NCBI GenBank assembly: GCA_037127255.1 | Contig: JBANSL010000004.1 | Location: 6,572,001-6,636,000 of the forward strand | DNA from: Persicaria tinctoria | Taxonomy: Eukaryota; Streptophyta; Magnoliopsida; Caryophyllales; Polygonaceae | Reading direction: 5' to 3' | DNA length: 64,000 nucleotides | In this document: piece by piece, positions 1 to 18,453 of the stretch | How positions within the stretch are numbered: position 1 is the stretch's first letter | How the letters are laid out: each line of letters starts with the position of its first letter | The notes under the pieces: generated by a model | What the model was told of the DNA's origin: nothing | The model's database searches: none | The model's input: only the letters and a program-made list of their open reading frames with translations | Position numbers and translations under genes: made by a program

Positions 1-720
1 GAGAGAGAGCACACGGTGAACAGTGGAGCTCCAGAGCTTATAAAGAGCTGAAGAGGAGTGTCTGTCAACCCTAGAGCCAGAAAAGAGATGTTGGGGCTTC
101 TAAAGTGAATGGGCCGGCTACAACCTTTGGGTTACTGGCCCATTAGGTTTGGGTTATAAACCCAAACCATATAGACCTGAGTAAACCCGGAATAAGCCAT
201 GACCCAAGCCCTTGAGCCCTCTTTTTCTCACTAGGACCTTAAGCTGCCTTACAATGTTCAAATACAACACTTAGGGGAATATCATCTAACAATATATTGA
301 TAAGGTAAAAATTGGAAGGTCAGACAAGCATGACTCATCGAGAGGCCGACAAAGTCGGCAGACAGCGAACCGTCAAACATACTACCTAAAAAGACAGAAA
401 TACAGACAACAAGCGAAATGAAACAAACAGAAATAAACTCTATAACAAAACGACCCAAGAAGACCAACTCCCAAGAAAGCTGAGGACGTCGGCGAAGAAC
501 GAAGCCAAGCACCACCGAATAGTGGCATCGCGGGCCAGCGGTACAGCAGAACTCTATCTACTGTGGATAGTGCAGACGAACTCCAAGGAAGCTCAATCTA
601 GGATACAGAGTCGCCCTGAGCGTACCATCTCGACCCCAGCCAGTCCCGATTCCAAACTCCACGCCCCCCAACCAAGCAGAAGACCTCCTAGAAACATCGG
701 AAGTAGAGCCGCACGATGCT
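1..720. repeat. Left-edge intergenic DNA with a dispersed repeat
   Basis: No gene is recognised here. About 330-720 is rich in A and C, and part of it (about 550-600) matches, in the opposite orientation, a stretch near 54185-54245: both encode a shared peptide beginning YLLW when translated in the matching direction. A similar phrase (gagaggccgac) recurs near 53162. This suggests a dispersed repeat family of unknown class. No termini or target duplications were found. Confidence 0.35.
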
Positions 721-752
721 AAAACAAAATGCCAACAACATTTCGCCTATAA

Positions 753-845
753 GAATTTAGTCAAGCCCTTGTGAGATTTAGTCAAACCCTTTCTGGATTT
801 TATCAAGACCTTTACGGGATTTTGATCAAGCCCGTTCGAGGTTTT
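753..845. repeat. Short degenerate tandem repeat (~27 bp x 3-4)
   Basis: The motif (t/a)agtcaa(g/a)ccctt(t/g) is repeated three to four times at about 27-bp spacing, each copy followed by a GGATTT-like stretch. It lies just after the dispersed repeat and has no coding potential. Confidence 0.5.
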
Positions 846-879
846 AGAGAGAATGTCCATATGCCTAAACTACTAAACA

Positions 880-2200
880 TTGTACACCACAACACAACCC
901 ATGACAACGTTAATAAAAAAATCTTTAAAATCTTTAAATAAAATGTTAATAAATGTTAAAATAGATTGCTAATAAATTATATTTGATAATTAATTTAAAT
1001 AATTAAAAAAAAATTAAATAAAATGTTAATAAATTTGACAATTCAATTTTTTTGTATTAATTTAATATTATAATTATATTTGGTAATTACTTTTAATAAT
1101 TTAAAATCTTTAAAATAGATTGCTAATAAAGTTGACAATTCAGATTATTAATTCAATTTTTAATAAAAAATATTAATTTAATTTTCTAATTATATTCGAT
1201 AAATAATTTTAATACTTTAACTAAATTGTCGACAAATTCAACAATCGAAAAAAAATCATTAATGTAATTATATAATTACATTTGATAATTATTTTTAATA
1301 ATGTACGAAGAATCGAGTACTTAAAAAGTAAATAACAATAACGTAAATACTCTAGAGGGGGGGGGGTTGAATAGATTATGGAATCTATTCAAATTGGAAG
1401 CCAATTTGAATTTCTTCTCCCGTTGAACTTCTTCCAAGAAAATTAGGTGCCTTTGAATTTAAAATAGATCTTTTAAATTCTTCCATTAAGATAGCATAGG
1501 TAGATATCATGCATGTGTTAATCTCAATCGACATAATATAGGTAACAACCAAATCTACTTTGTTAAGCAATTAAGAAATATATCAAGATTACAAATAAAT
1601 CTAAAACTTTGATAAAAAATGAATTACCACAAAAATAATAAGATCCCACAAAATCTAAGCAACCTCTTTTTCAAATATTTGTTATTAAAAATAAAGCACA
1701 TAAATAAGCATATATATTAAAAAACAAATCTTCTAGAAAATACGCCCAATATATAGCACATATAGTTTTGTGAGCCAGATAAATATATTCCGAAAATAAT
1801 AAATCAAATAAAAGAACAACATAATCTACTTGATATTTCCATAAAACACACTACCATATTTGTCTTCCATCATCCCTACAAAAATATATCACATATATTC
1901 ATCAAGGTGGAGTCAACAATGTAAAATACTTCAATTAAATTGTTAATAATTTATAATCTTATAATTAAAATCTATTGTATTAAGGAAAATAAAAAATGAA
2001 AAGATTTATTCAGTTGGATATGTGTCATCATTTTATTTGTTTCGGATATGAGAATGTGCCCAATATATTGAGGCACCCCGAATTTGGAGAGGTTGCCACA
2101 ATGGTCGATTTCTCTAAATCGGATGAAAAAGTGAAATCGGGAAGGGGCTCCCGACCATCAGGAGCCCGGGAGGGGGGGTGAAGTTTTGTATAGTGAAAAT
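880..2200. other. AT-rich intergenic DNA
   Basis: Very AT-rich sequence with loosely repeated phrases such as ttgacaattca and attgctaataaa, a pattern of old decayed repeats. A run of G lies near 1357-1366. No gene is visible; the short open frames here are chance. Confidence 0.5.
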
Positions 2201-3543
2201 TAGAGCAAGCCCAACAACTTCTCTAAAATAGAGAAAAATGGAGATTTGAGAGAAAATTGTCATTTTTCTCCCCAACAACTTCTCCAAACTCATCTCCAAA
2301 ATAGAGAAATGGATAGAGAGAGGGAAAAAATCTTTAAATTTGGAGGAAGAGAAGTTGATCTCTATAATTTAATGTTCACTTGTCCCTATATGAAATTTAA
2401 TGATACAACCCCACATTTCACCCATAATATAGACAAAAATATAATTTCATACTTAATTACTAGTAATAGAAATATAATTATTTTTAAAAATTAATTAAAA
2501 AAATTGATATGATTTGATATAATATATAAATTAATTATGTTAAATCAATATAGATAGAACAAAACATCATAATTCTATGTTAACTTTTATAAATAAAACA
2601 ACACAACTAATTTCATCCAGTTTAATGCTATAAAATTCACGTTAAAAAAAATAGTCTATAAAATTTTCACTTCAAAAAATATTCACTTGAACTCATAACT
2701 CATATTGGAATGATTTATTTTTATAAATTATAAATTAAGCCTTATTAGTTAATTAATTTAATTAATTAATCATATATGATCAATCACCAATCTAATTTAT
2801 AATAAAATATATATTAACTAATTGAAAATAATAAGATTAAGTTTGAATAATATTTTATCCAGTTTTATGATAACTTTTATAGTAACAATCTAAATTTAAT
2901 ATTAATACCATTTAAAAAATAAATATCAATTTTATCACTAGATTTTGTTTTAAAAAAATATCACATGAGAATATAATAATAATAAAAAAATTAATATGTC
3001 ATGCGAGAGGATGGATAACATATAACTAATACTTTTCCCGAACCGTGTTCAGGTTTTTTCATAATATTTTCAATCGAGTTTGACGCCTTAAACAAATTAC
3101 TCGACACATCAATTTTCTACTAATATGTCATTTTGCTCATGTTTTCTATCATGTCATTTTTTTTAAATGTTTGAAGATCATGGTGAAATCTTTTCTCAAG
3201 ACGGTTAATACTTCAAATTTAACAAAGAATAGTAAATCGACCACTCCCACACTTTTCTTGACATCTACTCTACTTGAAGGCAAATAAAAGAAACAATATG
3301 GTTTTTGGCCTAAGAAAACCGAGTTCAGATCCTCTATGATACTTTATCTATTACTCATCATATTATAACTCTTAAAATTGGTTTAAATTATAAACCAATT
3401 TGATAAAGATACCTTATGCTTAAAAGTATAAACCTTATATAGCTAAAGAATAAAAAAAAAAGATATTTAGTGTGTGTTTTGGATAATTCAATTCCATATT
3501 TGATTGGATTATCCACAAATTGATTTTCATAACCATAATAGAC

Positions 3544-4075
3544 TTCACACCATGGTTGTAAAACATGTTGCAGAGAATGAATGGGTTATGCTTTTACTCA
3601 TTTTTAAGGTCGTGTGTATTTTAATCGGAGCCCAATTATTCCACTTTGACCTCTAATAGACTATTTCTTTTTAGATATTTTATTTTGGTATTTGTTATTC
3701 TTATTCTTATTGTATTTAATATTGAAATTTAATTTTTATCGGCATAATATATTTCACACCATGCTTGTGAATTGGGCTAAATAAAATGAATGATTTATGT
3801 TTTTACTTGTTTTAAGGTTGCGTGTATTTTCATGGCAATCCAATTATTCCAAATTGATCTATAATATATGATTTATTTTAAGATGTTTTCACCTTTTATT
3901 ATTCTTATTGTATTCAATATGAAACCTTATTTTACTCGCCATGAAATATTTCACACCATACTTGTGAACTGAGCTGATGAATTTTTTTATTTTTTATTTT
4001 TTACTCGTTTTAAGGTTGTCTTTGTATTTTTAATCGAGGTATGATTATTCTAATTTTACCTCTATTAATTTTCAC
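3544..4075. repeat. ~200-bp tandem repeat, about 2.7 copies
   Basis: Three degenerate units start with ttcacacca at 3544, 3752 and 3950, so the period is about 198-208 bp. Each unit continues with a TTTTTACT(C/T) stretch, a taaggt(t/c)g(t/c) phrase and an (a/t)ttattc(c/t)a phrase. AT-rich and non-coding. Confidence 0.6.
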
Positions 4076-4239
4076 CTTTTAATTAACACAATCTCAATCA
4101 AACCTCGGTTTCCATCCTTCAACAGAATGATTACCTTCACTCAAAGGAACTCATTAAACAGTGACCTTCGATTGAAGCAACCTTCCGTGAATAGAATTAG
4201 TTTTCTCAATTCAGTTGAAACATTTGAGCAATGAATACC

Positions 4240-4655
4240 TCTGAGCAAGAAGCTTGTAATTAGAAGTCATTGAAGCAACTGATTACACATTGTTAAATTT
4301 CAAGTCCCAGTGCTTCGAAGGTAGTCATAGTTGACATCAACAGACTTGGTTTGCTTGTGCAGCAGATCTCGATCTGGGTATCTGCATTTCACCTCTCCAC
4401 GTCAAACTGCACATAGCAAGTTCCAAACAAAGATCATAAAATAAAAATTGACCCAAATATGTCCATAAATAAAAAAACAACTGACACACCTTTGGTGAAG
4501 TCCTCATCAGTACCTCATTTTGTTTTAGGTATTTGAAGATGCTTCCTCCATTTAAATTTAACTCACTTGAATTCACATCAATTTCCTTTTGCAGATTGCT
4601 AATCCTTTCTTTCAATTCTTTCATGTAACCTATTGTATCTCCAAGTATTGATACA
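4240..4655 (-). pseudogene. bHLH transcription factor fragment, C-terminal half (bHLH93-like), decayed
   Basis: Read on the minus strand, the stretch just below 4655 encodes SILGDTIGYMKELKERI, the end of helix 2 of a plant bHLH domain plus its leucine-rich extension. It continues to RTSPK at 4490. An apparent intron (4489-4407, GT...AG) follows, then a second exon from 4406 encoding FDVER, a stop, and DTQIEICCTSKPSLLMSTM, LGLEI and further residues typical of the C-terminal region of bHLH93-like proteins. At least three in-frame stops interrupt it, and the basic region and helix 1 are missing. The retained intron shows it was copied as DNA, not by reverse transcription. The family assignment is from memory of bHLH93-type proteins. 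Confidence 0.6.
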
Positions 4656-4657
4656 TT

Positions 4658-4857
4658 TGATGGGATGAGGATCCCACACCCCCTCCTCTTCCTCTCATCC
4701 CTCCGACCCCTTTTGAGTCTTTCTCTTCTCCCATTAGACCAAACTTAGATTGCTCATTCAATGGCCTTTATTCACCATTTGATGTGAAATTCACCACACC
4801 ACCAGATTTGGTTGATCAGCCATGGAGATTTCACAGTTCCAATGTGAGAGTTCTCAG
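4658..4857 (+). pseudogene. bHLH N-terminal exon fragment, inverted relative to its C-terminal half
   Basis: An open stretch on the plus strand encodes a Pro/Ser/Phe-rich peptide containing PTPFESFSSPIR, LDCSFNGLYSPFD and VKFTTPPDL, ending at a splice donor (CAG|gtaatt, 4857/4858). This resembles the N-terminal region of bHLH93-like proteins. It lies back to back with the C-terminal fragment on the other strand, the two meeting near 4656. An intact gene would have both on one strand, so the copy is rearranged. The link between the two halves is inference. Confidence 0.45.
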
Positions 4858-5420
4858 GTAATTACTTTGTATCTCCCTCAAATTACTTTGTATTAAATCC
4901 TTAAAAAAAATATGTGAGAGTTCTCAATTGCTTTCATATCCATCAATCGATACTCCTCACCTTTGAATGAATAAAAAAATCTCAATCAAACCTCGCCTAC
5001 GTATGTGCTTCTTTACATGAGAGTTCGAGAATACCAAATCCGCTTCTTGAATTTCGGGTGTTTGCAATCTCAATCAAACCCTAATTATTGTAAAATTGTT
5101 GATTCAAATCGAAATCCCCAAAGTTAACCAACAAAACCCTAATTGACAAAGCAAAAATCAATTGAATTCAAATACTAACCTCCAATTACGCAACTGCTCC
5201 ACCAGATTGCTGCCTCCAGCCCTCACCGATTGTGTCGCCGCCCACCAATCGCTCTTTGGCTACTCACCGATTGCGCACCATCTCTACAACACCAACCCCC
5301 AATCAATTATGAGCAAGAAGATAATTATGAGGAAGAACGTGGAACAAAAATCCAATTTCGACTTGTAATTGCGAGAGGAAGCAGTTGAAGGAGAAAACCG
5401 ATTTTAACTTGGAATTGGTA

Positions 5421-5535
5421 TTGAGAGCAGTTGAATCCATGGAGAGAACGTGGGTGGGGAGAAAGGGCTGAAAATTTGGCTTGAGAGCACTTCAATCGAT
5501 GGAGAGAACGTGGGTGGGAGAAAGGCTGAAATTTT
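5421..5535. repeat. ~61-bp direct duplication
   Basis: The phrase ttgagagca(g/c)tt(g/c)aatc(c/g)atgg, followed by agagaacgtgggtggg and agaaaggctgaaa-like sequence, occurs twice, starting near 5421 and 5482. It sits near the right end of the candidate 2.2-5.7 kb element. Confidence 0.55.
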
Positions 5536-5862
5536 GGCTTTTTGACCTTGCTTAGAGAAGGACACGTGACACACATTTTTACAAAGAGATTGCTTCTGAA
5601 ATTATAAGTATAAGGGGTGGATAGTTCACCAACAAATGTGAGGTTAAATGTTAGAATTAAGTTTAAATTAAGTTTTTAGGAATGTAGAACTAAATATGTA
5701 AAATAGGGAAGTTGTTGAACTTGAGTCAATTTTTTTTTTAGAGATTTTGATATTTTAATCTCTATTTTAGAATTTTTTTTTAGAGATTTTGAAAGAGGAT
5801 GGGTAACACGTAATAGATGAGTTTCTTAAAAAAAAAAAAAAAAAAAGATAAGGGTGGCTTTG

Positions 5863-5870
5863 TATAAATA
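5863..5870 (+). promoter_or_regulatory. Candidate TATA box for the XRN4-like gene
   Basis: The sequence TATAAATA lies 186 bp upstream of the XRN4-like start codon, after an A-rich tract. Position and sequence fit a plant TATA box. The transcription start is not shown by the sequence. Confidence 0.4.
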
Positions 5871-6048
5871 ACCCAATTATTAGACCGAACCGGTTTCGAG
5901 ACGGTGGGTCTTCTTTCTCTTCACCTGGTTTGACTCTCACCTCGCCTGCACCCGCACGAGTCCACGACGAGCGAAATCCCCAATTTTCCTCCCCTGATTT
6001 TTGAATTCAATCCGAAAGCAGTCGAATTTGCCATCTTCATCAACTTCC

Positions 6049-13923
<7,875 letters not shown>

Positions 13924-14507
13924 TACTCGTTTGCTAAGACGGTCTCAAGGATCCCCATCTGCAGACAGGGCAGTCAGAAAACGCCCCTCGGAGAAAACTC
14001 ACAACTGACATTCCTTGTAGTAGATGGCGAACACAGAAGCCGCTATCATACCCGGTGAAAGGCAATCTTTAAGCTCTGCTGGTTCCATTTGCATCAGTTT
14101 ATAGTTGTTTCATTTTCATTGTAAAGCTTGTTTCTAGAATAGTGTGGCTTAGTCCATTGGATGTCGCCGAATCATCTATTCATTAACCCATAGCTTTAAC
14201 ATAGGGAATACAAGTTTGAGTGATCAAATCATGTTGTATGAGGTAACACCATAGCTTATAGATCATGTAGGCTCTTGAATCTTGATAGTTCCAAATCACT
14301 GTATTCCTCTTGAATTTTGTTGTTCATGTTATGTACTTGACTTACCAAACACCACTAGTTTGGAATGAAAGGTTGCCATTTGGAAATGGGTGTAATTTCT
14401 TGTTGAAACCAAAAAATAGGGTTTTTCTTTCATCATTTAAACAATGAATGCCTATTTACTGAATGATCCAAACCACAAAATATTCAGAGTGAAATCTATC
14501 ACCTGTC

Positions 14508-16382
14508 TTACCAGTAGTCATTACAGGAGCATTCTCCGTTTGCGAAATGGTGAAACCGGTTCCTGTCTCTCATGACGATCACACGATCAAAAGCTTTTGA
14601 GATGTACTTGCTCGCTGTGTGACAGTCCCGACACACCCGCAAGTTCTTGGTGACGTGAATCGTTTCCCCAGGCATTGTCTTCATGAGGCCGAATGCAATG
14701 GCAAGTTTCTCACTGTGGTAGTATAATGGATTATCCTCTTCCTCAACATCCTGAAGCAAAGCATCTGCTTCTGGCACATACCCTAAGCCCCTTATTTTCT
14801 CCATCATTTCTTCAACCTTACCATATACATCCCGAGCTTCGGGATGGTTCCTGTCTTCTGCGAAGAATTCATTCACAACGCCTCGCAGTTCAATCCTGGA
14901 AAACCCGGGATCCTTCTTGACTCCTCTATCGTCCATCAGCCTTCTCACATTGGCCGCGTCTTCCCATCTGCCCTCGCTTGCATAGATATTCGCTAGTAGC
15001 ACATAACGTCCACTGTTACCAGGATCGAGTTCAATAACTCGTTTACCAATCTCATCCCAAATACCACTGTCTCCGTGAATCTTACAAGCTCCGACAAGTG
15101 CACCGAGCACAGTTGCATCAGCGGGAATAGGCATCTCTTCTACGAGCTTTCGTGCTTCCTCTAACAATCCTGCTCTGCCCAACATAGCAACCAAGCATCC
15201 GAAATGCTCGGTTCTGGGTTCAATGCCATAAACATCGGTCATGTATTTGAAGTAATACCGACCCTCTTCAACTAAACCCGAATGGGAACACCCGTTTAGA
15301 AGATTCAAGAAAGTGATTTCATCGACAGATACTAGTCGCTCCTTCTCCATCTCCTTGAACAAATCTATCGCTGCGTTGCCTTGCCCGTGCAAAGCCAAGC
15401 CACCAATCATACAGTTCCATGAGGAAATCCCCTTGTAAGGCAAGCCATTGAAGACCTCGAGCGCCTTCTCTAAGCAACCACATTTGCAGTACATGTCAAT
15501 TATTGCTGTAGCGAGTTTCGTATCAAGTTCCATCCCACTCTCCTTGATGTATCTGTGAATCCACTCCCCAGTCTCTAGGGCTCCTAATCCAGTACACGCA
15601 GTTAGCATAGTTGCCGCGACAAACCTATCCATTTCAACATTTTCCGCCCTCATTCGATCAAACAACTCGAAAGCTTCCTGATAGCAGTTATGCTTAACAA
15701 AAGCGGACATCATCGCGTTCCAGGCAGCACAGCATCTCTCGCTAAATGAAGTAAATGCACCATAGGCATCATCCAAGAAACCCCATTGAGCATACCCATT
15801 GATCAAGGTGGTCCAAGACACATCATTCCTATGAGGCATCCTATCAAAGACCTGCCTCGCCTCCTCTACCAGCCGGAACCTCATGTACATAAAAATCAAG
15901 TTGTTCAGCGCAAATTCATCATCTCCAAACCCTAATTTCACCACATGGGCATGAACTTGTCTCCCCTCTCCAACCCCATTCTTATCAGAGCAAGCTCTAA
16001 TGAGGCAAGGGAATGTGAAGCTGTTTGGTCCCACAGAGTTTACAAGCATCTCAATGTACAGAATCACACATTCTCTGGGCAATTCACGTTGAAGATAGCC
16101 TTTCATGAGAGTGTTGTAGATAAAGGCATCTGGTTGGGGCATTTCGTCGAACAGTTGGCGGGCGTAACTCAGGTCTCCGGAAAAGGAGAGGGAGCACAGC
16201 TTGATCATTTTCCCTGCAATGAAGTTGTCGGATGAGAGACCGAGACGGACGATTTGGGAATGAATCTGTTTCAGCTCCGATAAAGTCGAGCATTTTTTAA
16301 GGCTCTGGAGAGCTCTCGCTTTTGGGTGGTCGCGTGGAGAGGGTAAAGAGGCGATCACCTGAGCTGCGGGTAGGGAAATCAT
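14508..16382 (-). CDS. DYW-class pentatricopeptide repeat protein (624 aa, intronless)
   Basis: PLS-type PPR protein, expected in plastids or mitochondria, binding RNA in a sequence-specific way; DYW members carry out C-to-U editing. After an N-terminal region with LKQIHSQIVRLGL, many tandem ~31-36-residue PPR motifs are visible (for example DAFIYNTLMKGYLQ, VSWTTLINGYAQWG and SSWNCMIGGLALHG). They are followed by E motifs, a PG box (DPGFSRIEL) and a DYW domain ending in CNDYW. The deaminase zinc motifs are present: HSE at about residues 556-558 and CRDCH at 584-588, so the domain looks catalytically intact. The gene has no intron, as usual for this family. It is convergent with the XRN4-like gene, with 584 bp between the stop codons. 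Which ortholog it is and its editing target cannot be told from the sequence. Confidence 0.92.
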   Translation of the reverse strand: MISLPAAQVIASLPSPRDHPKARALQSLKKCSTLSELKQIHSQIVRLGLSSDNFIAGKMIKLCSLSFSGDLSYARQLFDEMPQPDAFIYNTLMKGYLQRELPRECVILYIEMLVNSVGPNSFTFPCLIRACSDKNGVGEGRQVHAHVVKLGFGDDEFALNNLIFMYMRFRLVEEARQVFDRMPHRNDVSWTTLINGYAQWGFLDDAYGAFTSFSERCCAAWNAMMSAFVKHNCYQEAFELFDRMRAENVEMDRFVAATMLTACTGLGALETGEWIHRYIKESGMELDTKLATAIIDMYCKCGCLEKALEVFNGLPYKGISSWNCMIGGLALHGQGNAAIDLFKEMEKERLVSVDEITFLNLLNGCSHSGLVEEGRYYFKYMTDVYGIEPRTEHFGCLVAMLGRAGLLEEARKLVEEMPIPADATVLGALVGACKIHGDSGIWDEIGKRVIELDPGNSGRYVLLANIYASEGRWEDAANVRRLMDDRGVKKDPGFSRIELRGVVNEFFAEDRNHPEARDVYGKVEEMMEKIRGLGYVPEADALLQDVEEEDNPLYYHSEKLAIAFGLMKTMPGETIHVTKNLRVCRDCHTASKYISKAFDRVIVMRDRNRFHHFANGECSCNDYW

Positions 16383-16437
16383 TTTTCAATGATCTTGTAC
16401 TAACATTGGTAAACAAACCCAGAATAAATCTTCGATC

Positions 16438-16515
16438 ATCGAAGAGGCCCTTTAACGAGAAAGTGAAAGCATCTCTTCAAGCTACACTGCCTTTTATATT
16501 AGTATTAGACATTTA
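16438..16515. repeat. Copy of hydrolase intron-1 sequence upstream of the PPR gene
   Basis: The phrase gaagaggccctttaa(c/t)gagaaag...catctcttcaa followed by ttatattagtattagac also occurs at 17165-17270 and, within intron 1 of hydrolase copy A, at 37090-37180. Here the two halves are in the other order, as if the unit had been tandemly duplicated before a MITE inserted at 16516. It begins only 55 bp from the PPR start codon, so it may be part of that gene's 5' UTR or promoter. Confidence 0.65.
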
Positions 16516-17136
16516 GGGCCCGTTTGGTATACATATACGTATATCAGATATCAGATATGGGTATAATATCGATATCGTGGATATGTGTATCAAATCTGAT
16601 ATCTGATATCCGATATCTTGTTTGGTATGTTGAGTATATGAGTTTTAGATATCAATTAAAAAACTCTTTTCTAACACCGCTCACCCCGACACCCACCCAA
16701 CCCTAGCCCGTCCCCTACCTTAACCTCCGGCGCCACCCATCCAGCCCGACCTTTGCCTGTCCGGCAACACCCACCCAACCCTAGCATCGACCTGCAAATG
16801 CTCTTCACAAATTTCTTTCCATAAAATAAAAATGGGAAAAAACACTCAAATAGAAATCCAATCCAGAGATGACAACGAGAGTAGAGTGTTCCTCATGGTG
16901 GAGAGATCTGCGTGTGTGTGAAAAGGGGGAAAAAGAAAAGGGAGGCAGGGAGCGTCCGTTTTGAAATCCTTGATCTCCCTAGTTTAATGGGTATATGGAA
17001 TTGAGAAAAATTGTGAAGGAAGGGAAATATGGGTATATCACTTTGATACCCATATACTAATTTACCAAAATGGGTATGAGTATGAGTGATACCCATACCC
17101 ATATTTGATATACGTATATCAGTACCAAACATGCCC
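16516..17136. mobile_element. Tourist-like (PIF/Harbinger) MITE, 621 bp
   Basis: Inverted ends GGGCCCGTTTGGTA (left) and, on the minus strand, GGGCATGTTTGGTA (right) are flanked on both sides by TTA (16513-16515 and 17137-17139). TTA target duplications and GGGCC(T/C)GTTTGGT ends are typical of Tourist/PIF elements. Subterminal sequence is rich in nested GATATC/ATATC palindromes. No transposase is encoded. It splits a repeat also seen in the hydrolase gene. Confidence 0.75.
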
Positions 17137-17149
17137 TTACCCTCAATTC

Positions 17150-17540
17150 CTCTCTTCAAGTTACAAGACCTTGCAAGTTACAAAGCCTTTTATATTAGTA
17201 TTAGACATTTAGACACTCAATTCCTCGAAGAGGCCCTTTAATGAGAAAGTGAAAGCATCTCTTCAACTTGGAATGTTTATGTTCTTTATTGTGAAGGATT
17301 GTTTTTCAAGTGCTCATCGTTTTATGCACTTTCTTAGTATCCCTGAGAGTAGAGCCTGCTAAGCCTGTGAAGGATCCACTTTATCAAGATGATTTCCAGT
17401 TTGATGGCATCAAGGTTCAATTTTTGACGCTTCTCCTTATAATATGATGTCCTTTTGTGGTGTTTTTTACTACCCATTTTGTTTAATATTTGAAGGACAT
17501 GGAATCTGCTCCAAAGGGAAGTAACAAAAACTGGAAGGAT
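17150..17540 (+). pseudogene. Fragment of the alpha/beta hydrolase gene (intron 1 end, exons 2-3)
   Basis: This stretch closely matches 37085-37460 of hydrolase copy A. It includes the end of intron 1, exon 2 (from 17338, encoding RVEPAKPVKDPLYQDD), intron 2, and exon 3 from 17496 (MESAPKGSNKNWKDL). It then breaks off at ggatttgctccaaagg and joins unrelated sequence that is itself repeated at 20.5 kb. It keeps introns, so it is a genomic copy. It matches copy A better than copy B (for instance the DGIK exon end and SNKNW). With no start, catalytic core or terminus it cannot make the enzyme. Confidence 0.85.
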
Positions 17541-17542
17541 TT

Positions 17543-17722
17543 GCTCCAAAGGCATAGAATCCTATTTCGGTAAGAAAAAAAAAATACATGATTACAAATT
17601 CGCTGATGTTGTTGTTCTCTCACGCTCTTCTAATGTTTCTGTCTAATTCGATGCCTAGATTACATGTTTGGAGCAAAGTTTTCAACTCTATTTATCTGAC
17701 CTAAGTTGTTTATAATTTTAGT
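17543..17722. repeat. ~175-bp segment duplicated at 20542-20712
   Basis: The stretch beginning gcatagaatcctatttc and running through tacatgattacaaattcgct and taattcgatgcctagattac is repeated nearly base for base at 20545-20712, in the same orientation. One copy is fused to the hydrolase fragment, the other sits inside the right end of a larger TIR-bounded block. Origin unknown. Confidence 0.8.
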
Positions 17723-17809
17723 CAGTTTATTAACTCCGTTAAATACAAACTCATACACACCCTTAGGGCCCGTTTGGTTCATTAAAAAAAAAACCCAACA
17801 AACACTTTA

Positions 17810-18453
17810 GGGAAATTTATAGAAAATCACCCCTTAAATATGAGTGTTTTCACTTAACCACCCCTTAAATGGTTTTTACTTACAATTCACCACCCCTTCA
17901 TCTATTTTCATTAATTTATCATTAAATATATTATATTTTAATATTTTTAAACTTCAATTTGATTATAAATATATTGAAAATTTAAATTTAAGGGCTCGAT
18001 TATATTTTAGTGATAATTTTATTTTTAAAAAACAATAATAAATGTAGCCTAAAATTATTATCTTAATAATTATATTTAAGTTATATGATTAATTGATAAC
18101 CTATTTTTTTTTAAATTTAGGTAAATTTAAAGAAAAAAGTTACATATAACAAATAAAATGGATCAAATTCATATTTTAAGTTGAAAATTATTAACTATTT
18201 ATTAAAAATAAATAAAATGATCACTAAAATATAATCAAGCCCTTAAATTCAAATTTTGAACATATTTATAATCAAATTTGAGTTTAGAGATATTAAAATA
18301 TAATATATGTAATGATAAATTAATGAAAATAGATGAAGGGGTGGTGAGTTGTAAGTAAAAACCATTTAAAGGGTGATTTTCTGTAATTTTGAATTTAAGG
18401 GGTGGATAAGTGAAAACACCCATATTTAAGGGGTGGTTTTCTGTAATTTCCCC
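17810..18453. mobile_element. MULE-like MITE with long inverted arms and 9-bp TSD (644 bp)
   Basis: Left arm (gggaaatttatagaaaatca...) and right arm (minus strand ggggaaattacagaaaacca...) are inverted copies over about 200 bp. They include repeated phrases such as accccttaaat and a shared ataatcaa(g/a)/aagggct block. The 9-bp direct repeat AACACTTTA flanks the element exactly (17801-17809 and 18454-18462). Long TIRs with a 9-bp duplication are the signature of Mutator-like elements. Open frames inside are not real genes. Confidence 0.8.

Larger units (their letters stand above)
2203..5729. mobile_element. Candidate 3.5-kb DNA element with inverted ends carrying gene fragments
   Basis: The left end begins gagcaagcccaacaacttct at 2203. 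The right end, read on the minus strand from 5729, begins gactcaagttcaacaactt. The two share about 20 mostly matching bases, and both are followed by CTATTTT/CTAAAATAGAG-like sequence. Inside are a ~200-bp tandem repeat (3544-4075), broken pieces of a bHLH gene (4240-4857) and a 61-bp duplication (5421-5530). This fits a non-autonomous, gene-capturing DNA transposon such as a Pack-MULE. No transposase and no convincing target duplication were found, so the boundaries and the class are inferred. Confidence 0.4.

Noticed and set aside
2996..3060. Possible small RNA gene or promoter
   Set aside because: No conserved box or fold could be supported beyond AT-rich composition.
15945..16235. 96-aa plus-strand frame within the PPR gene
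   Set aside because: Shadow of the PPR coding sequence.
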